Position numbers and translations under genes: made by a program
Shown: positions 48,280 to 58,763 of the stretch, piece by piece
Numbering within the stretch: the first letter of the stretch is position 1
Layout of the letters: each line of letters opens with the position of its first letter
Notes under the pieces: model-generated
Database searches by the model: none
What the model saw: the letters and a program-made list of their open reading frames with translations, nothing else
Told to the model about the DNA's origin: nothing
DNA from: Anaspis maculata
Taxonomy: Eukaryota; Arthropoda; Insecta; Coleoptera; Scraptiidae
DNA length: 64,000 nucleotides
NCBI GenBank assembly: GCA_949128115.1
Contig: OX421962.1
Span: forward strand, 61,669,787-61,733,786
Direction: 5' to 3'

Positions 48280-48715
48280 TACCCCACCCTTAAACTCCAT
48301 TTTTTCGAGATAATCTGAAATTTTCACAAAATTAGCTATTTTTTGTTTTTTTTTTCGAAAATTAAGTTGCCCGTGATGAATGACAGACAAGTCAAATGGT
48401 ACGCAGCTGTCAGTTAGTCAGTCTGGATATTGTCGAACAAAAAAATTGGCTTCAGCGCGGAAAGACAACAAAGTGGAATCCTAGATATCTGAATTAATAC
48501 CAGATATTATATCAATCATTTCCGCTCGCGTAAAGTCATTTTTCTTTGTTCAAGAATATTCAGACTGACTAACTGAGAGCTGCGTATTATTTGGCTTGTC
48601 TGTCATTCATCACGGCCAACTCAATTTTTGTAAAAAATTAAAATAGCAAATTTTGTGAAAGTTTCAGATTATCTCGAAAAATGGAGTTCAAGGGTGGGGT
48701 ACCTTGACAGTGGCT
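48280..48715. repeat. ~430-bp palindrome
   Basis: Arms beginning taccccacccttaaactcc and ending ggagttcaagggtggggta match inward through gatgaatgacagacaag and cttgtctgtcattcatc to a loop near 48490. Confidence 0.8.
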
Positions 48716-48723
48716 TGACCGGT

Positions 48724-49715
48724 ATACAGGGTTATTCAAAAGTCCGGAATAAAATTACTCATTTTTGACCATATTTTTTTCGGAAAAAACGCTCGAACAG
48801 GTCGATGCCTGAAAAAGACAAGCCGTTTTTTCATGACACGTGTCTTGATCTACCATCAACCCCTTGACTTCTAGCCACCCTTGGTATTTTTTTTTTAAAT
48901 GGCACCCATGGCTTGTGGGGGCTCTTTGGAAAACTTGTCAAAAACTGTATTCAGATCTACCATTGAAAGTTAGATCGAACGCTTCACTATGAAGTCTTGA
49001 GAAACCCCAGGGTTACTCAAAAGTCCGGAACAAAATTCATTACCATATTTTTTCGAAGAAAAAAAGAAAAAAAAACAACGCTCGAACAGGTCGATTTTTG
49101 AAAACGGGAAGTCGTTTCTCCATGATACTTGTCATGATCAACCGTCAACCCCTTAACCCCCAGCCACCCCTAGTATTTTTTTGAATAGCATCCTATGGTT
49201 TGTGGGGGTTCGTTGGAAAGCTTGTCAAAAACTGTGTTTAGATCTACCTTTAAAAATTGTTGGACGCTTAAGGGGTTGAGGGTCAAGGGCTTTTAAGGGT
49301 TAAGGGGTTGACGGTAGATCATGGCACGTATATTGGAAAAATGACTTACCGCTTTTAAAAATCGACCTGTTCGAGCGTTTTTTTCAGAAAAAAATATGAT
49401 AAGAAATTATGAATTTTGTTCCGGACGTTTGAGTAACCCTAGGGTTACTCAAAACTTCATGGTGAAGCGTTCGGTATAATTTTCAATGGTAGATCTGAAT
49501 ACAGTTTTTGACAAGCTTTCCAACGAGCCCCCCTAAGCCATGGGGTGCCATTTGAAAAAAAAAATACTAAGGGTGGCTAGGGGTCAAGGGGTTGACGGTA
49601 GATCATGATGACACGTGTCATGAAAAAACGACTTGCCCTTTTTAGAAATCGACCTGTTCGAGCGTTTTTCCCGAAGAAAATATGGTCAAAAATTATGAAT
49701 TTTATTTCAGACCAA
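48724..49715. repeat. Inverted array of a ~280-bp unit (cagggttactcaaaagtccgg)
   Basis: Two units run forward (from 48726 and 49011), each with gctcgaacaggtcgat and ccgtcaaccccttgac-like segments. Two follow inverted (to 49441 and 49715). The inverted join agtaaccctagggttact lies at 49432-49449. Non-coding. Confidence 0.75.
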
Positions 49716-49719
49716 GCTT

Positions 49720-50175
49720 TAGAAAAAAAAACTGCCTTCGTGTGCCGCCCCCGACGAGGATCTTGATAGTGGCTCGATCGATTTGAATAATTTCTTGTTT
49801 ATATATTTTTTTTTGTTAGTCATCTCAACACTGGGGTGTTTTAAAAATAAAAAACGCCGCCGCTTCCGTGTGCCGCCCCCGACAGGGATCTTGAGAGTAG
49901 CTTGACCAATTTGAATTATTTTTGTTTGTTTTGTTCGTCTCAACACTGGGGTGCTTTAAAATTGGAAAAACGCCGCCGCTACCGCGTGCCGTCCCCAACG
50001 AAAATCTTAAGAGTGGCTCGACCGATTTGAATAATTTCTTTTTTGTTATATTCGCCTCAACACTGGGGTGCTTGAAAAAAACGGCTGCCGCCTCTGCGTG
50101 CCGCCCCCGACCATGATCTTGAGAGTGGCTTGACCGATTTTAAATATTTCTGTTAATTTTTTTATTTTGTTAGTC
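49720..50175. repeat. ~118-bp tandem repeat, four copies
   Basis: The unit contains gccgcccccgac, gatcttgagagtggct, gaccgatttgaataattt and ctcaacactggggtgct. A further 1.3 copies occur at about 53575-53730. The array ends at gaggctcagtagcgcacttc (50229), a terminus shared with the 265-bp family. Confidence 0.8.
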
Positions 50176-50937
50176 TCAACACTGGGGGTGCTTCAAAAAT
50201 AAACAAGCGAATACGCCTCATGGGCATGAGGCTCAGTAGCGCACTTCCTTTTTGGAGGATTAGTGAACGCAAGATGTTAAGTGATTATAGCAGAGAGGGT
50301 TCTACCGTCTTGGGCAAAAAATTTAAATATGGCGGCCAAAATATCGACAGAATCATGAAATTCGGCTTGAAAATCAAAATGATCGTACTAGACAAGGGTA
50401 AGTTCCAAGTTTCATGAAAATCGTTCCACTAACCAGAGATTTCAATATGGCGGCCAAGATGGCGACAGAAGGCGGCAGAATTATGAAACCACGGATTTCT
50501 GAATATAGAGCTGGATAGCTAATACAACACATGCGTGTTGTCCGAACCCAGCTGGCCGCCATACTGTGCTAAAATGTTATTGGCTGACGGGCAACAAATC
50601 GGATTCAAAATATAAACCGCCGTCTTTTGTGCATTGGTGTTTACATTTGTTTCAAATATTAATTGTGAAATAATAATTACCTGAAACTGGACGAGTCCTA
50701 CAGGGAGAAAGCTAAGATGCTTGTACTTTTGTTTCGTAGAATGATTCTTGGTTCTTGAATCTTCCTATTATTCATTTTTTAATTATTGGTTAGTGGTTAT
50801 GATTTCATTAATGTTGTTTATTACAAATTGCAACTCATTTTATTTCGGAATAGTTAACTACATACATGTTGGAAACGTAAGGTATTTGATGAATTGTTTC
50901 GAAGACAAAACGTAGAAACTCAAGCAAAAAAACTAAT

Positions 50938-51075
50938 GGCGTCTTCGACTGGCCAGAACGGAGCCAGTTCAGCTCGAAAATCGCTATCACTGATTGGGCA
51001 AGGATTTTCGAGAACCTATCGGATCCCCTGATTTTAGAGCCGAACTGGATCGGTTCTAGTGATTTTAAAACGCTA
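50938..51075. repeat. Short inverted repeat inside the THAP element
   Basis: agaacggagccagttcagctc and gagccgaactggatcggttct are imperfect inverted copies about 130 bp apart. It may be an older MITE carried within the element. Confidence 0.5.
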
Positions 51076-51220
51076 CAAAACAACACAAACACGAACCTGA
51101 TTTATATCACAAAAATAAAATGAAAACAATTATTGAAGTATAACATAATTGTTTATTTGTGCTTAATAATAATTCCGACATAGCTTGGCTTGTTGATGCT
51201 TTCGGCATAGCTTGATCTGG

Positions 51221-51636
51221 TCATGATTCCGGCATAACTTGGCTTGTGGTTGTTGGAGCTTCCTGGATAGCTTGACTGCTTTCTGAAGCTACTGGAATGG
51301 GTCTCAGGTATACCCGTGGTCTCAGGGTAGGCAAATCAAGTGAAGGAATTACATTGGGTTTCAGTTTCTTGAGCAATCCAATTCGCTCGAAGGCTTCATC
51401 CAAGAAATGATCTGAACAAACACGCTCTCATTGTTACGCTGCTGAATAAATGTTTGTTGATTCCTACCTACTGATGGCCTGGAGCCACTCCACTTTGATC
51501 GTTTCGGAAACCTGAAATAATTCTTTTGTAATAAATGAAAAATCGGATAAAAACATCGAACTTACACATGATAGGTTATGCCGGTTTTGTTTTGTTTGTC
51601 GCTATTTTTGCAACTAGGCACAAAACAGGACGACAT
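51221..51636 (-). pseudogene. THAP-domain (C2CH zinc finger) gene, short, possibly frame-broken
   Basis: It starts MSSCFVPSCKNSDKQNK (ATG at 51634-51636), with the first Cys pair of a THAP finger. Exon 1 ends at a good donor (CATGT|gtaagt) at 51566. A second block 51468-51511 follows an AG acceptor and offers VFPKRSKW in one frame and KVEWLQAISR in another; both resemble THAP, which implies a frameshift or an unusual splice. The third block carries CSDHFLDEAFERIG and LLKKLKPNVIPSLDLP, the C-H pair and the typical basic end of the domain, and stops at 51221-51223. AATAAA lies near 51150. A THAP finger binds DNA specifically; if expressed, this would be a DNA-binding protein without catalytic domain. 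It could be intact with unknown splicing. Confidence 0.6.
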
Positions 51637-52689
51637 CAAGTCTTTTTCTTCAACAAATCGCTGAAAAACGTCGAGAAAACTTCGCACAAAGAAACGGATA
51701 AACAAGAAAAACGTCAAAAAATGACAATAGATTGACATTTGGGTGACATTTGGCAATCAAAGTGACACTCAGGGATGACAATTATTCGCAGCTTTGCCAA
51801 CCCACAAGCATTAAAGTAACTAAAAATTAGCACAGTATGGCGGCCAACACGCGTTTGACAAAAATTGTGGTGGGGGTATATTGTGATTAGCTATCCAGCT
51901 CTATATTCAGAAATCCGTGTATGAAACTCAGCTTGAAAATAGGAATGATATCGTACGAGACAAGCGTAACTCTCAAGTTTTATGAAAATCCTTCCACTTA
52001 TAAGAGATTTCAATATGGCGGCCAAGATGGTGGGGCAATCATGAAATTTGGCTTGAAAATAAGAATGATCGTACTAGACAAGGGTAAGTTTTAAGTTTCA
52101 TGACAATCGTTCCACTAATAAGAAATTTCAATATGGCAGCCAAGATGGCGGCCGAATTATGAAAGCCAATCTGCCTATTTGGTCCTTGAGGACCTAAGCT
52201 ATCCACCGGATAAAGTTCAATCTTCAAGGGCTGTAGCTTTATTTCCCGAGGAGAAGTTAAACTTCATCGAAGTGCACAGGAGATCTCTGTTTTTTGAGAA
52301 TAATGATAACGATGTATGGATAACAAAAATAGTGCCCATTGCATGGCCACCCTTGGGGACATCAGCTATTAATCGGAAAAAAGTTACAAGACTCTTGTTT
52401 CAATTCTCGAGAAGGAGTACAGCGTCTTAATTTCTGCACGGATTCGGACAGACAGACAGACAAACCGGCCACATAAGCGTCATTCTGTTACTTATATAAA
52501 AAAATGTTCTCCAACTGATTTCGACCTCCCGAACACGAATATCGGGTTCACTTTTGAATTGGAACATTTCTTTTTTATCGAAAAACCGAAAAAATGGTAG
52601 CCTGTCATATGATGTTTAGTGATACCTACCTACTTTTTTTTTGTTATTGAGCGAACATGTTTCGTAATTTAAGTGCCATTATCCTTCAG

Positions 52690-53420
52690 GTACCTAGTAT
52701 TGGCTATTTCAAAATGTTCAATCACTATTTCGGCAACGTCTGATTTTAAATTTGTAGGGTCGTGTAATATGCGCCAAGCCGTGGCTTTGCGGTCGTTTTC
52801 AAAAATTGATAACAATTGACCCGACGGTCGGATCGAAGTGGGGTTTTTGTCAAAAGAAAGTTCAAATTGTTCTCTAAATATAATGCCGTACATGCAGTGA
52901 TGTATTTCATTAAGAAATTGTAGTTGCCTGCATATCGCAACTTTCTACATCTTACCGCGAATGCCAGCACTTGATCGGCGAAGCCGCCCTACACCAAAAT
53001 GTTATTTTTGTAATTGTTCATGATTATTTCGGCAAAATTTTTCTTGATTCGCGTACCAAGGCCATGAGCTACCCATTCGAGTTGAAATATTTTCTGTATT
53101 GAATTTCGTTTTGTTCGGAGGAAAGGATATCAAGCACCAGCAAGCAACGAATAAATCATTTGCGGCCGAGCCGTAGTTTCGGAGTCATTTTCAAAAATTA
53201 ATAACTATTGGCCTGCACCTCGCATCGATTGAAATTTTCATTAAAATGAAGTTCAAATCATCCTCTAAATATAACTCTCCATATGTATCATGGTAAAATG
53301 ATAAGATCGGGTACTTCCTCGCATGTGATAACTTTCGAGACCAGGCCGGCTTCTGCATTCAGCGGCGATGCCGCGTCACACTAAAATGTTATTATTGTCA
53401 TTGTTTATTATTATTTCGTC
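52690..53420. repeat. ~370-bp tandem duplication, diverged
   Basis: Two consecutive blocks share, in order, tttcaaaaattgataac, gaagttcaaat-like, ctctaaatataa, cgatgccgcg-like, aaaatgttatt and ttcttgattcg-like segments. A copy of a (gaca)n-type stretch lies just upstream near 52450. No coding frame is convincing. Confidence 0.65.
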
Positions 53421-53574
53421 GAGATTTTTCTTGGTTCGGGATACAAGGTCATGAGCTACCCAATGGAGTAAAAATTTTTCGCAAAAACCTTTTCGTCTAG
53501 GACTAGATGCTGTGACGGACGGACGGACAAAGCGAGGACAAAAGCGCCTTCCCGTTTGGAGAAGTGCGCTAAAA

Positions 53575-53730
53575 AGCCGCCGCTTTCGCGTGCCGCCCTC
53601 TACGGAAATCTTGAGAGTGCACGACCGATTTGAATAATTTCTTTTTTGTTGTGTTGTGTTCGCCTCAACGCTGGGGTGCTTCAGAAAGAAAAAAACAGCC
53701 GCCGCCTCCGCATGCCGCCCCCGACAAGGA
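53575..53730. repeat. 1.3 further copies of the 118-bp unit
   Basis: gccgccctctacggaaatcttgag, gaccgatttgaataattt and ctcaacgctggggtgcttc match the array at 49720-50175. The 5' edge reads gagaagtgcgcta, the inverted form of the shared terminus. Confidence 0.75.
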
Positions 53731-54269
53731 AGGTCGATCAACCACTTACAAGATATCTGCCTCGAAACACGGCATTGTTCTGATTTTTCGTTGCGCGCTC
53801 TAAGCTATCCCCACTTTGAACGCTTTTTTCTCGAATCAATTCGTATAGTCAATCAGACCTTTTCGATACAGAATTTAATGGGAATATTTTAATATTAATT
53901 CTCATCATTATTTTACGTCCAAGTTGCCGTTTGGAGGAAAAATGAGAAAAACGAGCACCATGTCAATGTAAGGGTGCGGTTTTCACCCCCTGAAATTCAT
54001 GACGCGAACGTCAGAATCCCCGAGTATTTTGATATGTTAAATGTTGTTCAGATGGGTCAAAAGGGTCACTGTACAAAAATTCAGCTTTGAGGAAATTATT
54101 CCTGGGGTTTAGACGAGGGTTTAGACATTTCTTTACCTAAAATACCCAAGTAGGTAGTTTTCGTGTTGTAATTCAAAATACACTATCAAAAGAGGATTTC
54201 TGGTACAAGCATCATACGCAGAACATTATGGTCAACAATTATCTTTGTTAACTCTATGGTGGGATCAAC

Positions 54270-54712
54270 CAATGGGGAACTATAGGCAAAACGAATTGTA
54301 GAGGGCGACGTGTTCCATGCACCCATATTGACACTCTTGACAGTTATCGTACATAACCTCCCTCAAAGAAATGTACGGAAAGGGGAAAGGTGCTAATGCT
54401 CAAAAAAGAGTCGAGGCGAAGAGGTGCCCCACTGAGAGGAAAAAAAGAGCTGGTGCAAAGGTGCAGCTTGGTACATAACACGGCACTACCTTTTTTTTTC
54501 ACCGCTATTTTTCGCTTGTCGACTTTTCTCTGCTTTTTAACTCACGAAGTGACGCAAACCGCTGGTTATATGCTGAGTGCCGACAAATGAAAGTGAAATT
54601 ACACTTCCAAAGTTGAGGTTATGTACGCTTAAAATGACAGTTATGATGGCTAGGGTGCATGGAACACGAGCGCCATTACTTCGGGCGTTTGCCACTATAG
54701 TTCCCCATTGCA
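54270..54712. repeat. ~440-bp inverted-repeat element
   Basis: Left ccaatggggaactatag and right ctatagttccccattg are inverted; arms also share tgttccatgcaccc and gtacataacctc. Copies of gatatctgcctcgaaacacg stand on its right (54714) and about 540 bp to its left (53745), so it sits in or near another duplicated sequence. Confidence 0.7.
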
Positions 54713-54991
54713 AGATATCTGCCTCGAAACACGGCATTGCTCGGATTTTCCGCTGCGCACTCTAAGCTACCCTTACCACTTACCCCCGTTCATTATACCT
54801 TATAAATCTGTAAATTGTAAAATTATGGATGGTATTATTGTAACATTTATAACAGTTTAAAAATTCTGGTAGGAAAACATAAAAAAATCATGGATTTTTG
54901 AAATTGTTATTGAAAATTTCCGTTTTGGTGTTCAATTTGTTGCATTTGAAAATCTACTTCTTAGGGGGGGCAGCTGCCCCCCTAAGACTGT

Positions 54992-55135
54992 CGCAAGTTT
55001 TAATTTTAGTCACAAGCGCAGCGTCGCTCATTGGCCCTTATGAAACAGGGCTTCCTCAGAACAGCCAATAAGCGATGCAGCGCTTACGACTAAAAACTAA
55101 AACCGCGTCTGAATAAGCTGATTGAACCCACACTA
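54992..55135. mobile_element. MITE family M2, truncated copy
   Basis: It matches the interior and right part of the M2 foldback (gcaagttttaattttagtc, cagccaataagcgatgc, aataagctgattgaac). The left terminus is missing. Confidence 0.7.
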
Positions 55136-55254
55136 AAATGTGCGATTTCAGACGACTTTTATCGCACACGCACCGAAAATTTAACTTTGTTATTAAAAAT
55201 GAAAGTCACAGTATTACAGAAATTCGTGTGTAAATTATTGGAAATCTCATATAT

Positions 55255-56371
55255 TATGCATTCAGCTTTTATTTGCAACAAAGCAGGCCTTGGAATTTTG
55301 TTTTTACGTTTTTTTAAATTAAAAATACCTAGACACTCAGCTATTACAGCTGCCAGTCAGTGTCAGTGTTAATACTCTGTCAGCTATACCAGCTGATATA
55401 AAGCAATGTTGTCTTTCCCCTTGCCGGTTAATTTTTGTGCTCACATCAGGGTAGGTGCTCACTGTGTTTGATAAAAAAAAGCCTAATGTTTCTGACAGTT
55501 TCTGATGTCAAAGCAGTTACGCAGTTGGTGTAAGATGGATTTTGATCTTTGGGTGTGGTTGAAGGAAGATTGGAATAACGTGAGAAAATCTTTTTGAAGA
55601 TCACCAGATGTGAAACTTATTCTGCCTACACACATTTTGTGAAACTCCTTTCTTCAGTACTTTTTGGCTAGCTACCTACAGTGCCCAGTAAAGCTAGCAG
55701 TGAAATGAAAAAATCAATGAAGATGAAAACGGAGCGAGGACCTAGCTGATGAAAGTCCGTTTTAGACAGGATGGCTGAAAAGAAACTAAGAAGCTTGTCC
55801 GATCATGTGCGACCTCAAGTGATGGACAGTCCCTACCTATCTCCACAAATTTCCGGAGTCCGAAATGTTCCGAGTTCAAGTACCTTGTTTCTAAAAGTAC
55901 CTACCCTAATAAAAATTAATAGGCCAGAGCCATCATTCGTTTCAATTCAAAGGTCTTCACTTTTATTGTTATTGGTAGATGCCAGTACCAGATCGATCTC
56001 TATCGACTGAAAGAAACACGGCTTTCATGACACAGCTTCCTCCTTGTTAAATACAGCCAAATTTTAAATTTCTCTTCTCACTTTGTATAGCACCTCCTGT
56101 ACAACTTCATTTGTTCCATATGTAGAATGAGGAAGAACTTCTCCACTACGCTTGAAGAATGACAAGCGGTTGATAGTCTATGTCATTCGGACATTCAATC
56201 AATCAGAAATGAACTTGCAACACTGTTCTGGATTTTGAAGTAAAGCGATAACCCCAGAAAATATTGCATAACCTAAACTGTGGCATTCCACTGACAGCGC
56301 TTTTACAGAGTGGATTCTGTCAAACTAGGCTCGCCTGCTTTGTTGCAAATAAAAGCTGAATGCATAATAGG
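55255..56371. other. Non-coding region bounded by a ~37-bp inverted pair
   Basis: attatgcattcagctttt at 55255 and its exact complement (aaaagctgaatgcataat) near 56350 are extended to about 37 bp each through tgcaacaaagcagg. This may mark an element of about 1.1 kb. No gene is recognised inside. Confidence 0.45.
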
Positions 56372-56632
56372 CACTCTGCGGATTTGCTTCAGCGCCAAAA
56401 GTTGCGGTTTTTTTGTACTTTTCCTGAAAAAATTCAGGTGATACGAAACACAACGAGCTGCAAGGCGATCGACGAAACAAGAGCGTTATTTGGTTAGATC
56501 TGCCGAAACGTCAAATCGACGTCAAGTGCTGTCAGCTGAAATTTGCGTGACATTACACACGCACACCGTATTACAGTGTTGTCAACTTGTTGTCGTGATA
56601 TAGATATGGCAACGACGTCCTACTTTCACAGG

Positions 56633-56798
56633 TATAGACAATACAAATAGAAAAGACACATGTCGTCACGGATTTTCACGGTTGCGTAGGAACCAGGTGA
56701 GTCCATCATTCAAAAAAAGGTTGGCTGATTTTTGATGCCCCAATATCCGTGACGACGGTGGTGATAACATATGGTCTTCTCTATTTGTATTGTCTATA
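56633..56798. mobile_element. ~166-bp MITE with TATAGACAATACAAATAG ends
   Basis: Left tatagacaatacaaataga and right tctatttgtattgtctata are perfect 19-bp inverted repeats with a further inner match (gtcgtcacgga and tccgtgacgac). Ends are compatible with insertion at TA. Confidence 0.8.
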
Positions 56799-57315
56799 TG
56801 CGCAGAAGCCTTTCGGGAAACGTGGATTGGGTAATAAAGTAGCAAGTTGCAATGATATCGAAAAGAAGATGTAGCTTTGTCGCTGGTGGGGGGCCCTCAA
56901 AATGTTACAGCCTAGGGCCCAAATAAGACCTAATCCGGCCCTGTGGGTAGACAGAGCAGGCAGCGTTCCCATTCAACTCTTGACAGGTGTACGAAAGTTT
57001 TCAAAATTTGGCGCCTTTACGCATGCGCACCTGCCCAAATGAAATCGTTCATTTCCCATATCTTGAAAAGTCAAATCAGTGATGCCAACCAAATGCAAAT
57101 TGCAAATAGCAATAGCATAGAAAAATCTGACGCGCGGAGACCACGTCGCTCTAAAGCAATGTCGCGTGAAAGCAGTGCACCGACATGACAAAATAGAACA
57201 AGCATGAGAACAAGTAAGACACTGACTGATGGGTGACGGAGTGAAATAACCTAAAATCCTGACGTTCTTTCAAACGTGTATAAAAATTAAAATAATTCGA
57301 TTTCTCGCATCTACC

Positions 57316-58317
57316 ATGAGTGATGCAAAACCTGTTGGAGCTTGCCTATCAGCAGGTCAGTCGAAACTGAAAATCTTGGCCGTTCATGGTTATCGCCAAA
57401 ATGCAGAAGCTTTTCGTCAAAAAACTGGTTCCTTTAGAAAAATGCTTCATAAATGGGCCCAGTTCACTTACATAACAGCTCCACATAAAGTAAAATTCAC
57501 TAATGATGATAAATTAGAAGATATCAACATAGGCCAAGGCAAAGAAGAAGGTACCTACCTAATTTTAAAGATGAACCACCCGCATCTACTTCCAAATTAT
57601 TCTCTTTGTTTTTAACTGTAGGTATTCAAGTGTATTCTAGTTTATTATAATATTAATAATGATTTCAGAACAATATGGATGGTTCTTCAATAGAGAAGAC
57701 CTATCATTCAGAGGTACAAGAAAAGGTGGACCTGCTATAGGTTTTGAAGAAAGCGTAAAACTAGTTGAAAGTATTTTTGAAAAAGAAGGCCCATTTGATG
57801 GAATTCTTGGATTTTCACAAGGCGCCTGTTTTGTGGGTTTGCTGTGTAGCTTGCAGCAAAAAGGATGTAAGATATGAATTTACTGGTTTGATATTGAACA
57901 CCAAAATGTAGATTTTCAGTGACAAAGTGCAGGTTTAATTTTGCAATAATGTCTTCGGGATTCAAATCTGGAAGTTTGCCTCATCAGAAGTATTACAGTG
58001 ATCCCATTTCCTTACCTTCTTTACATATATTTGGGACTGGAGATGAAATTATTCCTCATGGTAAGTCACTCGTAGATCAGGGAATATTAGTATATTAGAA
58101 TATTATAATGGTATTTCATATTTAAGTAATTGTGTTTGCTTCAGATATGAGTGAATCTCTAAGTGAATCATTTCTAAATCCTGTGGTTGTGAATCACCCT
58201 GGTGGACATTACCTCCCAGCAAGTGCTCCTCAGAAACCACCGTATCAAGAGTTTATTAAATCAAGGCTTTTACAGAAACAAATTTCAGAAGAAATAGCGA
58301 ATGAAGATGATGAATAG
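57316..58317 (+). CDS. OVCA2: OVCA2/FSH1-family serine hydrolase (4 exons)
   Basis: Exons are 57316-57550, 57669-57866, 57920-58060 and 58145-58317, all with GT-AG introns of 53-118 bp and perfect phase, giving 248 residues. This is close to the roughly 230 of animal OVCA2. It is an alpha/beta-hydrolase with LAVHGYRQNAEAF near residue 22, the nucleophile elbow GFSQG (Ser128), GTGDEIIP (Asp186) and HPGGHYLP (His213), the complete triad. The family are small esterases, with long-chain ester substrates reported for human OVCA2. The ATG context is ctaccATGAG. It faces the SPOUT-type gene tail to tail, with 446 bp between stop codons. Confidence 0.93.
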
Positions 58318-58504
58318 AATAATTATTTTTGTGGATTTTTCTTGACAAAAACATTTTTCACAAGCATTTGTAAAAAAAAGTCACACACCTGTTTATATTA
58401 TAACTGAGGAAAATTCTCAAAATTCTCATCCTTTTTTTTCTTTTGGATTACTAATCCTTTAGCACAGTCATGTCACGGTTTTACAATGAAAGAGTTACCG
58501 CGAG

Positions 58505-58740
58505 TTCCACCAAAAAATTTCATAGCGGTTTAAGCTAATATGAGATTAAACGGATTTTTTATAGTCCATGCCTGGCCTGTTCATTATGAAAAATACGTTA
58601 AATCGCAAATATACTACTTTTTTTGGTTATTATTCAGGGTGAAACCTGAACTTAAGTTGGTCATTTGGCCAGAATCCACCACCAAAGTTCAAAAGAAATT
58701 TGGAGTTAGCTATTCACTGGTTAAATATTTTGGTGGAACC
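58505..58740. mobile_element. Short inverted-repeat element between two convergent genes
   Basis: ttccaccaaaaaattt at 58505 and aaatattttggtggaa ending near 58736 are inverted. They resemble the ends of the MITE at 14426-14570. It fills most of the gap between the OVCA2 and SPOUT1 stop codons. Confidence 0.55.
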
Positions 58741-58763
58741 CACAGTTAATGTATTTGTTTATT

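Larger units (their letters stand above)
50490..51919. mobile_element. 1,430-bp element with 34-bp TIRs, 8-bp TSD and a THAP gene (P-superfamily-like)
   Basis: The terminal 34 bp (starting CACGGATTTCTGAATATAG) are perfect inverted repeats. Identical octamers TATGAAAC flank the element at 50482-50489 and 51920-51927. A subterminal inverted pair (agcacagtatggcggcca) lies about 65 bp in. Inside, on the minus strand, is a THAP-type zinc-finger gene with a poly(A) signal. An 8-bp duplication with a THAP DNA-binding domain is the combination known from P elements; hAT elements also make 8-bp duplications but normally use BED fingers. No RNase H-like transposase body is present, so it looks non-autonomous. 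Confidence 0.8.
50340..52160. repeat. ~120-bp direct repeats hosting the THAP element
   Basis: Copies of a unit with ggcttgaaaat, atgatcgtactagacaagg, cgttccactaa and atttcaatatggcggccaag start near 50350, 51925 and 52040. The THAP element (50490-51919) sits between the first and second copies. Confidence 0.75.

Noticed and set aside
49720..50175. Regularly spaced repeats suggestive of a CRISPR array
   Set aside because: Units of about 118 bp are similar throughout with no unique spacers, and the surrounding genes are eukaryotic.
52179..52430. 83-codon plus-strand frame with a protein-like composition
   Set aside because: No domain is recognised, it lies next to repeats and has no splice or start context. 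It could be an unknown exon but the evidence is too thin.
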